Notes: a model not told the origin generated them from the letters alone. A stretch of 64,000 nt of DNA from Gemmatimonadota bacterium (GCA_026705925.1 JAPOZT010000015.1:162906-226905), one strand, 5' to 3'. Counted from the first letter of the stretch, positions 1-9,530 are shown. Made by a program: numbers and translations.

Positions 1-2213
1 CCTGTGGGTTCGTCGGCCAGGAACCGGCGCAGCACGTTGGACACGATCCTGGAAATGTCGTTGTCGGCATCCTTGTGCAGCAGGCTGCCGCAGAAGGTGA
101 TGGATCCCGTCGAAAAAAGCTGGCTGCCGGAGTCCGACTGCTGATACACCATATCCGCCCGGATCAGTTTGTCGGGCGGTTCCCCGGACCAGGTCGTGAT
201 GTGGGTGAGCAGCTCTTCGGGTACGGGTATGAAGGATTCGTGGTGGTTTTCGGAACTCGCGATGACGCGGGTGTTTTCGGGGGTGCCCAGCCGGTAGTCG
301 GCCCGGTCTAGTTCGAACCCGGCGGCGCCGTTTCCGCTGAACCCGTAATCGCCCACGGTCTCGCCCTCCACCCCCTCGAAGATCCACGCGGTCTCCGGGT
401 TGACGCGGGCGTCCGGGTCGATGCGATAGTACGATCCATGGAAATTGCCCTGGGCCGAAAACCCCACGCCGGCGAGCTGCTGCGGGGGGCGGTTGTTCCG
501 GCGCCAGAGTCCGCCGTAACCGCCGTCAAAGGCCTGGAAATACTCGCCCGGTTCGGCCGCCCAGGCCCGTATGCCGCCTTCATTCCGACGGATTTCGAGG
601 GTCCCGTTGCCCTCCGGGTGGACGGCGATGCGCCAGTAGAACCCGTTTCCCCCCAGGTACATGAAGTGGCCGCCCTGTTCCCGGAACTGCCGCAGGGCGT
701 CGAGCGTGCGCGGCGTATGGTATTCCGGATGGGAACCCGTGGTTACGGCGCGGTAGCCTTTGATGGCCTCGATACCGTCATCGTGCAGTTCCTGGTCGGT
801 GATGATGTCGAAGAGGATGCCCTTTTTCTCAAGCCACGCGTACAGGTGGGTGTCTGCCTGCAGATGCCTCAGCCCCGAGCAGTCGCCTTCCGTGGCGCCG
901 AAGGTGATGTAGCCCGGGCGGAGCGAGAACAGGGGGCGCCTGTGGTTGGCGTGGCAGATGCCGCTGCCGTCTCCGTGAAAGTTGTAGGTGGAGAGCCCGT
1001 ATTCCGGGTGAACGGCGGGATTCCAGGGATAGGCGTTCCATTCGCCGATCCGCTCAAGCCAGGAAGGATGGAAATTAGGACGGGCGTGATTTCCGTAGAC
1101 GGTATAGGTGAAGGTGGACGCAAGGACGCAGAGATCCGCCTTAGGCCTGCCCCGCGGCGCGCAGACGTAGAACGGAATCATGTCCTCGTGTTCGCCGCAC
1201 CGGATGCGGGCCGCGTAGAGTCCCGATCGCATGCCGTCCGGGATCGTGAAGGTGAAATCGGTCTCCCAGCCGAAGTCGTAGATGTCGTCGTCGTGGAAGT
1301 GGATGGCGCCGTACTGTTCCGGTGCGTGCTTCCAGGACATTTCCTCGCCGGTCCAGCGGGAACCGGTCATGGCACGGGCCGGCATGTTGATCAGGTGGCC
1401 GTGCATTCCATGCGGTCCAACATCCACGATTCGGGTCGAACTCGTGTCACGGGCAAAGTCCCACAGCGCCCATGCGCCTGGATGGTTACTGACGTCGTAT
1501 TCCAGGTGGTCGGTTTCTTCCACCGGGATGTCGACGAGGGAAGGCGCTTCGATCTTTCCATTGAAGTGGCCGTGAACGGGATCGCCGTCCTGTCCACCGA
1601 TGATGATCCGGTCCAGGTCGCCCAGGGGAACGGGGCCGACGGCCTCAACCGTGATATTGGACGGTCCGGGAGGTGCGTGGACTGCCCGGAATCCCACACT
1701 CACCGTCCCGCTTCCGGCATCGTAGCTCGCCCACACCCGGTACCATTGCCGGGTCTTGATCGGCTCGCTTCGACAGGTAACACGGGTCACCTGGTTCGTC
1801 GATGAACGGACGAAGGCGGTCAAGGCGCCGCGATCCAGGCAGAGGCTGAGGACCGGCTTCTTCTCGCTGTCGCCGCAACTGACGATGCCCTGCCCCGCCT
1901 TCTCGGGGGTCGTGGGCCATATCGTGGAGGTGAGGGTGAGGCCGCCGGCCGGGCGGAAGCGACCGTCAAGAGGGATGACGGCGTGTGAGCCCGGGTGAAA
2001 CGGCTGAGACCTGGAGGGGAATTCCCCTCCGAAAGGCAGGCCGGCTTCCTCCAGCTGAAGCCCAGGACCGGCGGGATTGGGATCGGCACATATCACCCGA
2101 ACGAGGCTGGCCCGATAGGGTTCCACGGCCGCGCTGCTGACCTTGAAGGCGATCTCGTCGTCGGGCCGGCCGGACAACCGGTCGGCGTAACCCAGCAGGG
2201 GAATGTCGGACAT
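1..2213 (-). CDS. N,N-dimethylformamidase large-subunit-like protein (C-terminus cut by window edge)
   Basis: An uninterrupted minus-strand frame of about 737 codons runs from an ATG at 2213-2211 off the left edge. The start overlaps the stop of the upstream PhyH gene by one base (TGATG), so the two are translationally coupled. Residues about 90-250 look like a concanavalin/laminin-G-type sheet domain. The rest resembles the C-terminal domain of DMF amidohydrolase large subunits (STYNFHGDGSG, HPEYHT, MYLGGNGFYWRI, AGVGFSAQGNF). Known members hydrolyse N,N-dimethylformamide with a mononuclear iron held by Tyr/Tyr/Glu; I cannot place those ligands here. No small-subunit gene is next to it, and the true substrate may be another N-substituted amide. 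The opposite strand also has a long open frame, judged a shadow. Confidence 0.82.
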   Translation of the reverse strand, partial: MSDIPLLGYADRLSGRPDDEIAFKVSSAAVEPYRASLVRVICADPNPAGPGLQLEEAGLPFGGEFPSRSQPFHPGSHAVIPLDGRFRPAGGLTLTSTIWPTTPEKAGQGIVSCGDSEKKPVLSLCLDRGALTAFVRSSTNQVTRVTCRSEPIKTRQWYRVWASYDAGSGTVSVGFRAVHAPPGPSNITVEAVGPVPLGDLDRIIIGGQDGDPVHGHFNGKIEAPSLVDIPVEETDHLEYDVSNHPGAWALWDFARDTSSTRIVDVGPHGMHGHLINMPARAMTGSRWTGEEMSWKHAPEQYGAIHFHDDDIYDFGWETDFTFTIPDGMRSGLYAARIRCGEHEDMIPFYVCAPRGRPKADLCVLASTFTYTVYGNHARPNFHPSWLERIGEWNAYPWNPAVHPEYGLSTYNFHGDGSGICHANHRRPLFSLRPGYITFGATEGDCSGLRHLQADTHLYAWLEKKGILFDIITDQELHDDGIEAIKGYRAVTTGSHPEYHTPRTLDALRQFREQGGHFMYLGGNGFYWRIAVHPEGNGTLEIRRNEGGIRAWAAEPGEYFQAFDGGYGGLWRRNNRPPQQLAGVGFSAQGNFHGSYYRIDPDARVNPETAWIFEGVEGETVGDYGFSGNGAAGFELDRADYRLGTPENTRVIASSENHHESFIPVPEELLTHITTWSGEPPDKLIRADMVYQQSDSGSQLFSTGSITFCGSLLHKDADNDISRIVSNVLRRFLADEPT

Positions 2214-3025
2214 CAGTTACCCGGGAGCAGTTCGTCGCCTTCTCGCCGTTCGCGGTACCCGCAGACCATGAGGCCCGGCCGTCCGAAACTCTGACCGTAC
2301 TCCTGCCGGTTGTCCGGATTCCGGTAACCCATGCGCACGAGCCTGCGGGGCTTTTTCGTCTGGTTGATGTAGGAACCGTGCACCGTGTCGATGCAGAAGA
2401 TGACCACGTCGCCGGCCCGGGCCGGTACGGCCACGGTGTCTTCCAGCCTGTACTCGTCGGTCGGCAGATGGGGCGCGCAGGGACCTTCTTCCGATTCCGT
2501 GATATGCTGCAGATGACCGGACTTGTGCGATCCCGCCAGGAAGCGGATTTCGCCGTTTTCGTGACGGGTGTCGTCCAGGTGGACGAGTACGTCGATGTAC
2601 CGGCCGTCGTGATGGCCGTAGAAGGGGTTGTCCTGGTGCAGGGGAAAGGGATGTCCGGTCTGGGGCGGCTTGATGTGCAGCGTGGTGTGGTGCAGCTCCA
2701 CGTTCGGCCCCAGCAACTGGGACAGGGCCTCGACCAGCCGAGGATTGGCGACAGCCCGCGACCAGGCCTGGGAATAGAAGTGCAGGTCGTGCATGGCCGT
2801 CAGTTTGGATTTGGCCTCCGTCTCCGGATCCATGTAGGCCAGGCGCCAGGGACCGTTCCATCCCGGGCTCGTGAACGCCCAGTCCTCGACGAGCCGGTCC
2901 ATCTGATCCGACAGTTCTGCCGTCTCTTCCGGTGTGAATACCTCCGGGATGTGGAGAAACCCATTTTTATGATAGAACGAAATCTGCTCGTCGCTCAGCA
3001 CGGTTTGTTCCATGACCATGGTCAT
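2213..3025 (-). CDS. Phytanoyl-CoA dioxygenase (PhyH) family oxygenase
   Basis: This 270-residue protein belongs to the PhyH family of Fe(II)/2-oxoglutarate oxygenases. The iron triad is visible as H130-x-D132 (HQDNPF) and H216 (DTVHGS), with Arg residues near 228-231 (RRLVRMGYR) placed to bind 2-oxoglutarate. Length is usual for the family. The ATG at 3025 follows AAGGAG at good spacing; two further Met codons (3 and 5) are alternatives. Its stop overlaps the start of the dimethylformamidase-like gene, so the pair probably acts on one nitrogenous or N-alkylated substrate, for example hydroxylation followed by amide cleavage. The substrate is unknown. Confidence 0.85.
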   Translation of the reverse strand: MTMVMEQTVLSDEQISFYHKNGFLHIPEVFTPEETAELSDQMDRLVEDWAFTSPGWNGPWRLAYMDPETEAKSKLTAMHDLHFYSQAWSRAVANPRLVEALSQLLGPNVELHHTTLHIKPPQTGHPFPLHQDNPFYGHHDGRYIDVLVHLDDTRHENGEIRFLAGSHKSGHLQHITESEEGPCAPHLPTDEYRLEDTVAVPARAGDVVIFCIDTVHGSYINQTKKPRRLVRMGYRNPDNRQEYGQSFGRPGLMVCGYRERREGDELLPGN

Positions 3026-3075
3026 GTCGGATGCTCCTTGTTCGATGGTCGCGTGCGGGGAGTTGAGGCCATCTC

Positions 3076-3104
3076 AATGTAGTCATTTCGATCCCGGCAG
3101 GCAA
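3076..3104 (-). promoter_or_regulatory. Predicted sigma-70 promoter for the PhyH-dimethylformamidase pair
   Basis: On the minus strand TTGCCT (3104-3099) and TACATT (3081-3076) are separated by 17 bp, about 50 bases before the PhyH start. The match is moderate and rests on sequence alone. Confidence 0.4.
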
Positions 3105-3120
3105 TGCTATTTGAAGCGAT

Positions 3121-5511
3121 CTACCTGTAACCCAGAGCATCAATCGGATTCGCCAGCGCGGATTTGACCGACTGGTACGCAACAGTAAGTAAAGCGATTA
3201 TTAGTCCGGAGAGTCCGGTATAGAGAAACACGTGGAAATCAAGGCTGATCCGGAACGCAAAATCCCCCAACCATCGGTTCATGGCGTAATAGGCAACGGG
3301 CCAAGCCAGGCCGTTGGCCATGAGTACCAGTATGGCGGGCTCTTTCAGCATCATAAACACGATCTGAAACACTGAAGCACCGAGTGCTTTGCGAACGGCG
3401 GTCTCGTGCGTTCGCCGCTCAGCCAGTAGCGAAGCAAGTCCGAGTAGACCCAGACAGGCGATCAAAACCGTTACGGTCGTATAGATGGCCAAGAGTCTCC
3501 CAAGACGGTTTTCGGCCTCGTACAACCGGTCGAAATCATCTGTCATGAATGAATAAGCCAGCGGAAAACCCGGATAGATCGTCCTCCACACGTTTTCTAC
3601 CGCGCCTACGACTTCGGTTACGTTTTGCGAGTCGAACCGGATCGTGATATGTCCCAACTTCGTACCCGGCACGAGCATCAACGGTTCAATTTCATGATGC
3701 AGAGAACGCAGGTGAAAGTCCTCGACGACGCCAATAACCGTCAAAACAAGGTTCTCACCTAAGACCAGTTGTTTGTCCAAGGCCGATGAAGGAGCGTCCC
3801 AGCCGAGTCGTTGACGTGTCGTCTCGTTGATGATAACAGGCTGATCCCAATCCGTGTCGAAAGTAGACTCGTTCGAGTAACTCCGCCCGGCAATCAACTC
3901 GATTCCAAGCGTTTCGACAAAGCCGGGTTCAACCTGGAGCAGTCCAATGTCTACCTGGTCGTACACCGTGCCATCTCGGGGCCGTACCGCCCTGGTATTT
4001 AGTATGCCCCGGCCTCCCGAAATACCCGGTACGAAACGCGACTCCGTCACGCCGAGGACGGACGGATTCTCCAATAGTGTCCTCTTGAACACCGGATACC
4101 GCTCCCGCACACCGCCAATGCTCGCGTTGATCACCATTAGTTGATCTTGGTCAAATCCCAGGTGTTTTTGTCGGAAATAGTCGGATTGCCTGGACGTAAT
4201 CACCGTGCAGATTAGTAAAACCAGGGATATGGCGAACTGTATGACGATCAGCGATCGCCTCAACATCGGTTTTTTAGTATTTCCTTTTCCAGTACCCCGA
4301 AGTGCGTTCGCCGGTTTTAAACCCGCAAGGAAGAAAAAGGCGTAGAAACCGGACACCGCACTCACTAAAAACACCGCGGCCAATATGAACAATCCTGAAG
4401 TACGGATATCCGAGACGATGCTTAAATCCATTCCGAACAGTTCACCCATCGGAAGGATCAGGACCAGTTGAATCACACATAGAACCAAAGCCGCCCCGAT
4501 CAACACCATGGTTTCGCTCAAGAATTGAAGAACAATGTGATAACTCCGGGCACCTAGTGCCCTTCTCAATCCAATCTCCGCGACCCTGTCTGCCGAACGC
4601 GCGGTTACTAGGTTTAAAAAACTGAAACAACCTATGATGAAAACGAAGAGTGCGCCTGTTAGAAGCAAGTAGACATAGGCCGCATCGGTGTTGTTGCCCA
4701 ACTCGGCATCTAAGTTTGAATTTAGGTGGATATCTACGAGGGGTTGCAGGTAGAACGGTTCATAGGTGCCGCTTTGTGACACCAGGTTGGGTTCTATGTT
4801 GCGCTTGACCAGATCCAGAAGGCCTTTTTCGACCATTTCGGGAGATGCTCCGTGCGCCAGCAGGATATACGTGAAGTAACGGGCATCCGTCCAGCGTTCG
4901 AGTACCGTTTCGTAATAGATCTTGGTTCTTGTCACGATCGAAATGAAGAAGTGGGCGTTAAAGTGTGCGTCTGAAGGCAGGTCCTCAATCACTCCCTTCA
5001 CCGTCAGATCGAACATGTAGTCGGCCTTGATGACCTTGCCGAGGGGGTTTTCCCGGCCAAAGTATTTTTCCGCGGTTGTCCTGCTGATTACGACGGAGTA
5101 GGGATCGTCCAACGCGGTTTCCGGGTCGCCTGCAATAAAGGAAAAGGTAAAGACATCGAACATCCCGGCATCCGCCCAGTACACCAGGTCTTCGTAGAAA
5201 ACTTGATCTTCGTACGCCATCACCCACGATCCGGCAGGTGGCAGGAATCGCGTGAATCCAACGACATCGGGTATCTCTCTGTACATGGTTGGTCCCATAG
5301 CTGCCGGATGCTGCCCCTTGTTCCCCTGTACGACACGGTAAATCCGATCAGCGTTCTCATGGAACCGGTCGTAATTCAGCTCATACCGCACATAGGACAG
5401 CATAACCACACAGCACGCCAACCCTCCAGCAAGACCGAAGATGTTTATCAGCGCATAGCCTTTGTGCCGGACCAAGTGCCTGAAGGCGAGGATCAAACTG
5501 TTGCTCACCAT
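3121..5511 (-). CDS. ABC transporter permease, FtsX/MacB type (two MacB_PCD-FtsX units)
   Basis: A 796-residue membrane protein of the MacB/FtsX permease superfamily. An N-terminal helix (about residues 18-40) is followed by a periplasmic MacB_PCD-like domain, three helices (about 280-410), then a second helix, periplasmic domain and a final three-helix FtsX block (about 680-790). The repeated motifs EIGLRRALGA and ETAVRKALGA mark the two FtsX halves. Such permeases usually work with a LolD/MacB ATPase, often to extrude peptides or move lipoproteins; no ATPase gene is adjacent. GGGAGG precedes the ATG. Its GC content is visibly lower (around 50% in many lines) than its neighbours, which suggests a different history. 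Substrate unknown. Confidence 0.85.
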   Translation of the reverse strand: MVSNSLILAFRHLVRHKGYALINIFGLAGGLACCVVMLSYVRYELNYDRFHENADRIYRVVQGNKGQHPAAMGPTMYREIPDVVGFTRFLPPAGSWVMAYEDQVFYEDLVYWADAGMFDVFTFSFIAGDPETALDDPYSVVISRTTAEKYFGRENPLGKVIKADYMFDLTVKGVIEDLPSDAHFNAHFFISIVTRTKIYYETVLERWTDARYFTYILLAHGASPEMVEKGLLDLVKRNIEPNLVSQSGTYEPFYLQPLVDIHLNSNLDAELGNNTDAAYVYLLLTGALFVFIIGCFSFLNLVTARSADRVAEIGLRRALGARSYHIVLQFLSETMVLIGAALVLCVIQLVLILPMGELFGMDLSIVSDIRTSGLFILAAVFLVSAVSGFYAFFFLAGLKPANALRGTGKGNTKKPMLRRSLIVIQFAISLVLLICTVITSRQSDYFRQKHLGFDQDQLMVINASIGGVRERYPVFKRTLLENPSVLGVTESRFVPGISGGRGILNTRAVRPRDGTVYDQVDIGLLQVEPGFVETLGIELIAGRSYSNESTFDTDWDQPVIINETTRQRLGWDAPSSALDKQLVLGENLVLTVIGVVEDFHLRSLHHEIEPLMLVPGTKLGHITIRFDSQNVTEVVGAVENVWRTIYPGFPLAYSFMTDDFDRLYEAENRLGRLLAIYTTVTVLIACLGLLGLASLLAERRTHETAVRKALGASVFQIVFMMLKEPAILVLMANGLAWPVAYYAMNRWLGDFAFRISLDFHVFLYTGLSGLIIALLTVAYQSVKSALANPIDALGYR

Positions 5512-5595
5512 TGTATCCTCCCATCGGTCCAGTCAGTCGGGTCAACTCGGTCGATCTAGGCGTCCAGTAACAGTACTTACCCTGTCGTTCTTCTA

Positions 5596-6579
5596 CTATA
5601 CTAGTCGGTACACATCAGATAAAAGTTCGTAGGACCGCAGCCGGGCTTTGAAATCGTGGGTGATGGTTACGGCCATGACCTCTTCGGCTCCGAACTGGCC
5701 GGCAAGCCGGTCGATGGTGTCCCGGACCTGGTCCGGACTGCCCACGGCCGCCAGGCGAAACTTGTCGTCCAGAAAGGCTTTCTCGGCTTCGCTGAACCGG
5801 TGTTTTTCCGCTTCCTCCACGGTAGGTACGACGTTGCTGGGCTTGCCCGAGGCGAAGCGGGCGAAGAGCAGGTCTCGGCTGAGTGCGAGGCGTTGGGCCT
5901 CCGCCTCGGTATCGGCGCAGATGACGTTGATGGCGATGCAGGCCTCGGGCTGCGGCGACTGGCCGGAGGGCTCGAAATAGTGCCGATAGTATTCGAGGAT
6001 GCGCGGGTCGATGTTGCTGTTGATGAACAGGGCGAAATTGTAGGGCAGTCCCAACCGGGCGGCGAGCATGGCGCTTTCCGGACTGGACCCGAGCATCCAG
6101 ACGGGAGGCGGAGACTGGATGGGCGGCGTGACCCGCGGCTCGAAGTCCCTGTTCTGCAGGATCTCCACCAGCTGGGCGACGAGTTCGGGGAACTGCTCGA
6201 ACCGGGGACCCGCGCCCGGCGACAGCATCCGGGCCGTCTTCATGTCGCCGCCGGGCGCCCGTCCGACCCCCAGGTCGACCCGGTCCGGGTAGAGATTCGT
6301 GAGCACGGCGAAACTCTCGGCGACTTTGAAGGGGCTGTAATAGGGCAGCATGACGCCCCCGGAACCGATCCGCATGTCCTTCGTGGCGGCCCCGATGGCG
6401 GCGAGCAGCACTTCGGGCGAACTGCCGGCCAGGCAGTGGGCGTTGTGGTGCTCGGACACCCAGAAGCGCCGGTAGCCCAGTCGTTCGGCCTCCCTGGCCA
6501 TGGTCAGGGTTTCCTGGAAGGCCTGAACAGCCGTTACGCCTTCACGTATGGGTGACTGGTCGAGTATGGACAGATTCAT
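5596..6579 (-). CDS. LLM-class flavin-dependent oxidoreductase (MsnO8-like)
   Basis: A 327-residue bacterial-luciferase-like monooxygenase. The start LSILDQSPI, the FWVSEHHN segment, the RIGSGGVMLPYYSP strand and DLGVGRAPGGD are typical of the single-component LLM group that includes MsnO8 and the YhbW-like proteins. Members use reduced FMN or F420 and oxygen; the substrate cannot be read from sequence. The ATG at 6579 is the natural start (MNLSILDQ). The gap to the upstream DUF6785 gene is only 33 bases, and both read leftwards, so they may be co-transcribed. Confidence 0.85.
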   Translation of the reverse strand: MNLSILDQSPIREGVTAVQAFQETLTMAREAERLGYRRFWVSEHHNAHCLAGSSPEVLLAAIGAATKDMRIGSGGVMLPYYSPFKVAESFAVLTNLYPDRVDLGVGRAPGGDMKTARMLSPGAGPRFEQFPELVAQLVEILQNRDFEPRVTPPIQSPPPVWMLGSSPESAMLAARLGLPYNFALFINSNIDPRILEYYRHYFEPSGQSPQPEACIAINVICADTEAEAQRLALSRDLLFARFASGKPSNVVPTVEEAEKHRFSEAEKAFLDDKFRLAAVGSPDQVRDTIDRLAGQFGAEEVMAVTITHDFKARLRSYELLSDVYRLV

Positions 6580-6612
6580 AATAGATTGGCTGCTCCTTTT
6601 CGAGTCGCTTCT

Positions 6613-8595
6613 TTACCAGCCGTCCACGACGTGTCCGGCACCCGGGAACCAGACCGCGTCCACCAGGAAGGTGAGGAATACGCCCAGGGCATAGCCGGCG
6701 AGAATGCCGATAAACAGCGGCTGGCCCTTGCGATAGAGCGCTACGCCACCGAGGCGAAGGACCGCCGTCTTGACGATCCAGACAATCAGGATGGAAAGGA
6801 AGGCCATATCCGCCGCGTAGGTGGTGACGATCCCGAATCCCACGGGATGAAGGGGCCAGAAGTGTAGCCGGTGATGGGCCCAGACCAGAAATGTCGAGAT
6901 CAGGACGCCGCTCAAAACCATGGTCAGCTGGGATTGCGTCATGGCCTGCGGGTTCGTAAGAAAAGTCTCCAACTGCGCCCAGTAACCCTTCGCCCCGGAT
7001 TCGAAACCACCTGCCGTGAGCTGGGACGCCCCCATGTCATATCCCAGATAGAGCGTATACACCACGGCGGTCATGAAACCGATGGCCAGCGAAAGTGCGA
7101 TGGCGCCGAATACCCCCCTGCCCACGCCGCCGATTACATCACCTACCTTTGCGGCATGGGCCATGGAACACATGCCAAGTGTCCTCCAGTTTCGGGTGAA
7201 GGTCTGGCACAGCCACATCCCCGTGATGGTCCGGGCGTTGATGTGCTCCGATCCGACAAACCTGAAGGTGATTTCGTTTGCGCTGTTATAGGGTAGGTCC
7301 AGCGACGCCAGGCCGGTCTCCGCCACCACGCGGGTTACGCCCATGTACAGGATCAGCAGCACGAACATCATGAGGGCCACGACCCAGAGCGTCATGCCGC
7401 TGCTCCACAGGAGGAAAACCATGTAAATCGAACCGACGGAGAAAGATAGCACGGCCGTACGGTACGAGAAGAACTCCCGCGAATCATCGATTTCAGGCGC
7501 CCTTCCCAGGGCTTTCCGGATCACGTCGCGGATATGCCTCCGTGCCATCCACAGCCCGAACAGCACGAAGACGAAAAACCCGGACAGGTGCTGGAAGTGC
7601 ATCATTTCCAGAGGACCCGGCACGCCGACGCGGGTCATCACGCCCTGCTGCACGATGCGGATGAGGTAGAACAGCCAGACGCTGAGCAGCACTTCCACCC
7701 GCGTGAAGTAGGCCACCCCGATCAGCAGGAAGTTCAGACGAATCTGGATGGGATGAAAAGCTTCGTACAGGGTGAGGGGAAAGGCGTGCCCCGCGCCGAG
7801 GGGGATGACGGGCACGAGGCCAAAGAAACTGCCCACATTCCAGGTCATGATGAACAGCGTGAGGCCGAAACCCCACCAGAACAATTTCACACGGGCGATT
7901 CTGGGAAACAGGGCCCTGTCCTCCGCGCCGTCTACCAGCGAGAGCGGCACCTGGGCCAGGGGGAAGGCCAGGCGCTCGTGTTCGACCCACTGCTTCCGGA
8001 GCATGACCATGATCGATGCGCCGACCATGAACAGGGCGATGTAGAACGTCACCCACCAGAACATGGGCACGAACCAGATCTGCCAGCGTATGTTTCTCGT
8101 GGAATACACGCCTTCGTAGAACTGGTTCAGCCCGCCAAGGTGGTTCGGGACCACCAGCCAGGACGGCAGATAGTCGAGGAACAGGTCCGCCCACCGGTTT
8201 TCCGGCGTGGCGTGGTAGAAAGGGCCGCTGATGATGGATACCGCGTAATTACTGAAGGCCCAGCCGGGTATGACGGAAGCCGTGAAGACCAGGAAGAAGA
8301 TCACGATGAGTTCCTGGCTGGTGAACGGACGGCTGAAACCCGATAGTTTCAGAAAGGGATTGACCAGGAGGACCATCAGGAGGAAAGGCAGCAGCGCCGC
8401 GACCGGAAGGTGTGTGACCGTGATGAATGAGCCGCGTGTAACGAATTCGGAAGAGATCGACCAGATGGTCAACAGAATGGTGAAGACGCATCCGATCACC
8501 ACGGCCCTGAGCGTGAGGCCGGCGGAAACGGGCCGCGCTACGGGAGTTGCGGAGGACCTTTCCCGATCGGAGTGTGGCAATGTGGCTGTGGACAT
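6613..8595 (-). CDS. Large polytopic membrane protein, DUF6785/DUF6784-like
   Basis: A 660-residue integral membrane protein with roughly a dozen or more hydrophobic segments, starting after a polar N-terminus of about 30 residues (AVVIGCVFTILLTIWSI). I recognise the DUF6785/DUF6784 type found in Planctomycetes, Verrucomicrobia and FCB-group genomes, distantly reminiscent of oligopeptide transporters. Features include aromatic-rich loops (WFVPMFWWVTFY) and a conserved-looking TRVVAETGLASLDLPY stretch. No enzymatic motif is visible. Transport is the likely role, but the substrate is unknown. It sits between an oxidoreductase and a TIM-barrel epimerase on the same strand, which hints at uptake of a carbohydrate-like or amide-like compound; that is inference. 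Confidence 0.7.
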   Translation of the reverse strand: MSTATLPHSDRERSSATPVARPVSAGLTLRAVVIGCVFTILLTIWSISSEFVTRGSFITVTHLPVAALLPFLLMVLLVNPFLKLSGFSRPFTSQELIVIFFLVFTASVIPGWAFSNYAVSIISGPFYHATPENRWADLFLDYLPSWLVVPNHLGGLNQFYEGVYSTRNIRWQIWFVPMFWWVTFYIALFMVGASIMVMLRKQWVEHERLAFPLAQVPLSLVDGAEDRALFPRIARVKLFWWGFGLTLFIMTWNVGSFFGLVPVIPLGAGHAFPLTLYEAFHPIQIRLNFLLIGVAYFTRVEVLLSVWLFYLIRIVQQGVMTRVGVPGPLEMMHFQHLSGFFVFVLFGLWMARRHIRDVIRKALGRAPEIDDSREFFSYRTAVLSFSVGSIYMVFLLWSSGMTLWVVALMMFVLLILYMGVTRVVAETGLASLDLPYNSANEITFRFVGSEHINARTITGMWLCQTFTRNWRTLGMCSMAHAAKVGDVIGGVGRGVFGAIALSLAIGFMTAVVYTLYLGYDMGASQLTAGGFESGAKGYWAQLETFLTNPQAMTQSQLTMVLSGVLISTFLVWAHHRLHFWPLHPVGFGIVTTYAADMAFLSILIVWIVKTAVLRLGGVALYRKGQPLFIGILAGYALGVFLTFLVDAVWFPGAGHVVDGW

Positions 8596-8699
8596 GGTCG
8601 CAGGGGTGTATGCGGGGCGGACTGTGGACTATGCCTACTATTGAACCGGTCCGTTCCAATTCACGCGTTCACGACGCATTCACGCGCCTTTCCTCGAAA

Positions 8700-9530
8700 T
8701 TACGCGTCTTCCACGCACGCCCGAAGCCTTGCCAGTCCTTTTCGTGCCGTGGTCACCGGCCCTTCGGCCCAGTAGGCGGGATTGAACAGTTCGAGCGACA
8801 GCATGCCCCGGTATTCCTGCCGTTCCAGGCTGGCGACGATCTCGTCCCAGGGCGCTTCGCCATCTCCGGGATAGACCCGGTGCTCGTCTTCGATGTCCGT
8901 ACGGGACGGGTCTGCAGGATAGTCGTTCATGTGGACCAGGCCCAGGCGGCCGGGATCGAGGTAGTCCATCCCGTGCTGGTGCCCGCTTCCCTTGTACATG
9001 TGAAAGATGTCCGTCAGCAGTCTGGCGTCACGCACCCCGCTCTCGGCGGCCACGAGCAGGGCTTCTCCGACCGTTCCCAGCGTCCGGGACACCCCCCAGA
9101 ACTCCAGCAGGGGTTTCGGGGAGAAATCCGAAACCGCCTCCGTCAGTTCAGCGAATCTCCGGGCGACGGAAAAAAGGTCTACTTCCCGGTCGTGGATCCC
9201 CTTCGGGGCCGTGGCTACAAAGGGGCATTCCAGGACCTGCGCCATTTCGAAGCACCGTCGTGCCTCTTCCAGTCCCCGGGCATGCCGGTCTTTTTCGGGA
9301 ACAGCCCATTCGAAGAAGGCGATCAGGTTCACGATCCGGATGCCCCGTCCTGCAGCGTGGTTCCGCAGTTGTGTCAACGTTCCGCCCGCTTCGACCCAGG
9401 CATCGATTTCCTCCACCCAGGGTTCGATCCCGTCATATCCGGCATCGGCCGCGATATCCACGTATTCCAGCACGGAAACACCGGGCGATCGGATCGTACT
9501 CGTGTTGAGGCAGTAGTCAAAGCGTCCCAT
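8700..9530 (-). CDS. Sugar phosphate isomerase/epimerase-type TIM-barrel protein
   Basis: An AP-endonuclease-2-fold (xylose-isomerase-like) TIM barrel of 276 residues. GYDGIEPWVEEID, LLEFWGV, TDIFHMYKGSG and LVHMNDYPAD are the strand ends that normally bear the metal-binding Glu, Asp and His residues of this superfamily. The frame opens at 9581, but MGRFDYCLNTSTI at 9530 is the better start because family members begin at this first strand. Probably an epimerase or isomerase of a sugar, inositol or keto-acid derivative in the cytoplasm. It is followed on the same strand by the DUF6785 membrane protein, a plausible uptake partner. Confidence 0.8.
   Translation of the reverse strand: MGRFDYCLNTSTIRSPGVSVLEYVDIAADAGYDGIEPWVEEIDAWVEAGGTLTQLRNHAAGRGIRIVNLIAFFEWAVPEKDRHARGLEEARRCFEMAQVLECPFVATAPKGIHDREVDLFSVARRFAELTEAVSDFSPKPLLEFWGVSRTLGTVGEALLVAAESGVRDARLLTDIFHMYKGSGHQHGMDYLDPGRLGLVHMNDYPADPSRTDIEDEHRVYPGDGEAPWDEIVASLERQEYRGMLSLELFNPAYWAEGPVTTARKGLARLRACVEDA

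Noticed and set aside
438..1805. 455-codon plus-strand open frame
   Set aside because: It is antisense to the dimethylformamidase-like gene, whose frame runs unbroken to the window edge and shows recognisable family motifs; the plus-strand translation has no domain and no ribosome-binding site.
8660..8684. Three TTCACG hexamers upstream of the DUF6785 gene
   Set aside because: Spacing is irregular (8 and 11 bp) and hexamers are short; no convincing promoter accompanies them.
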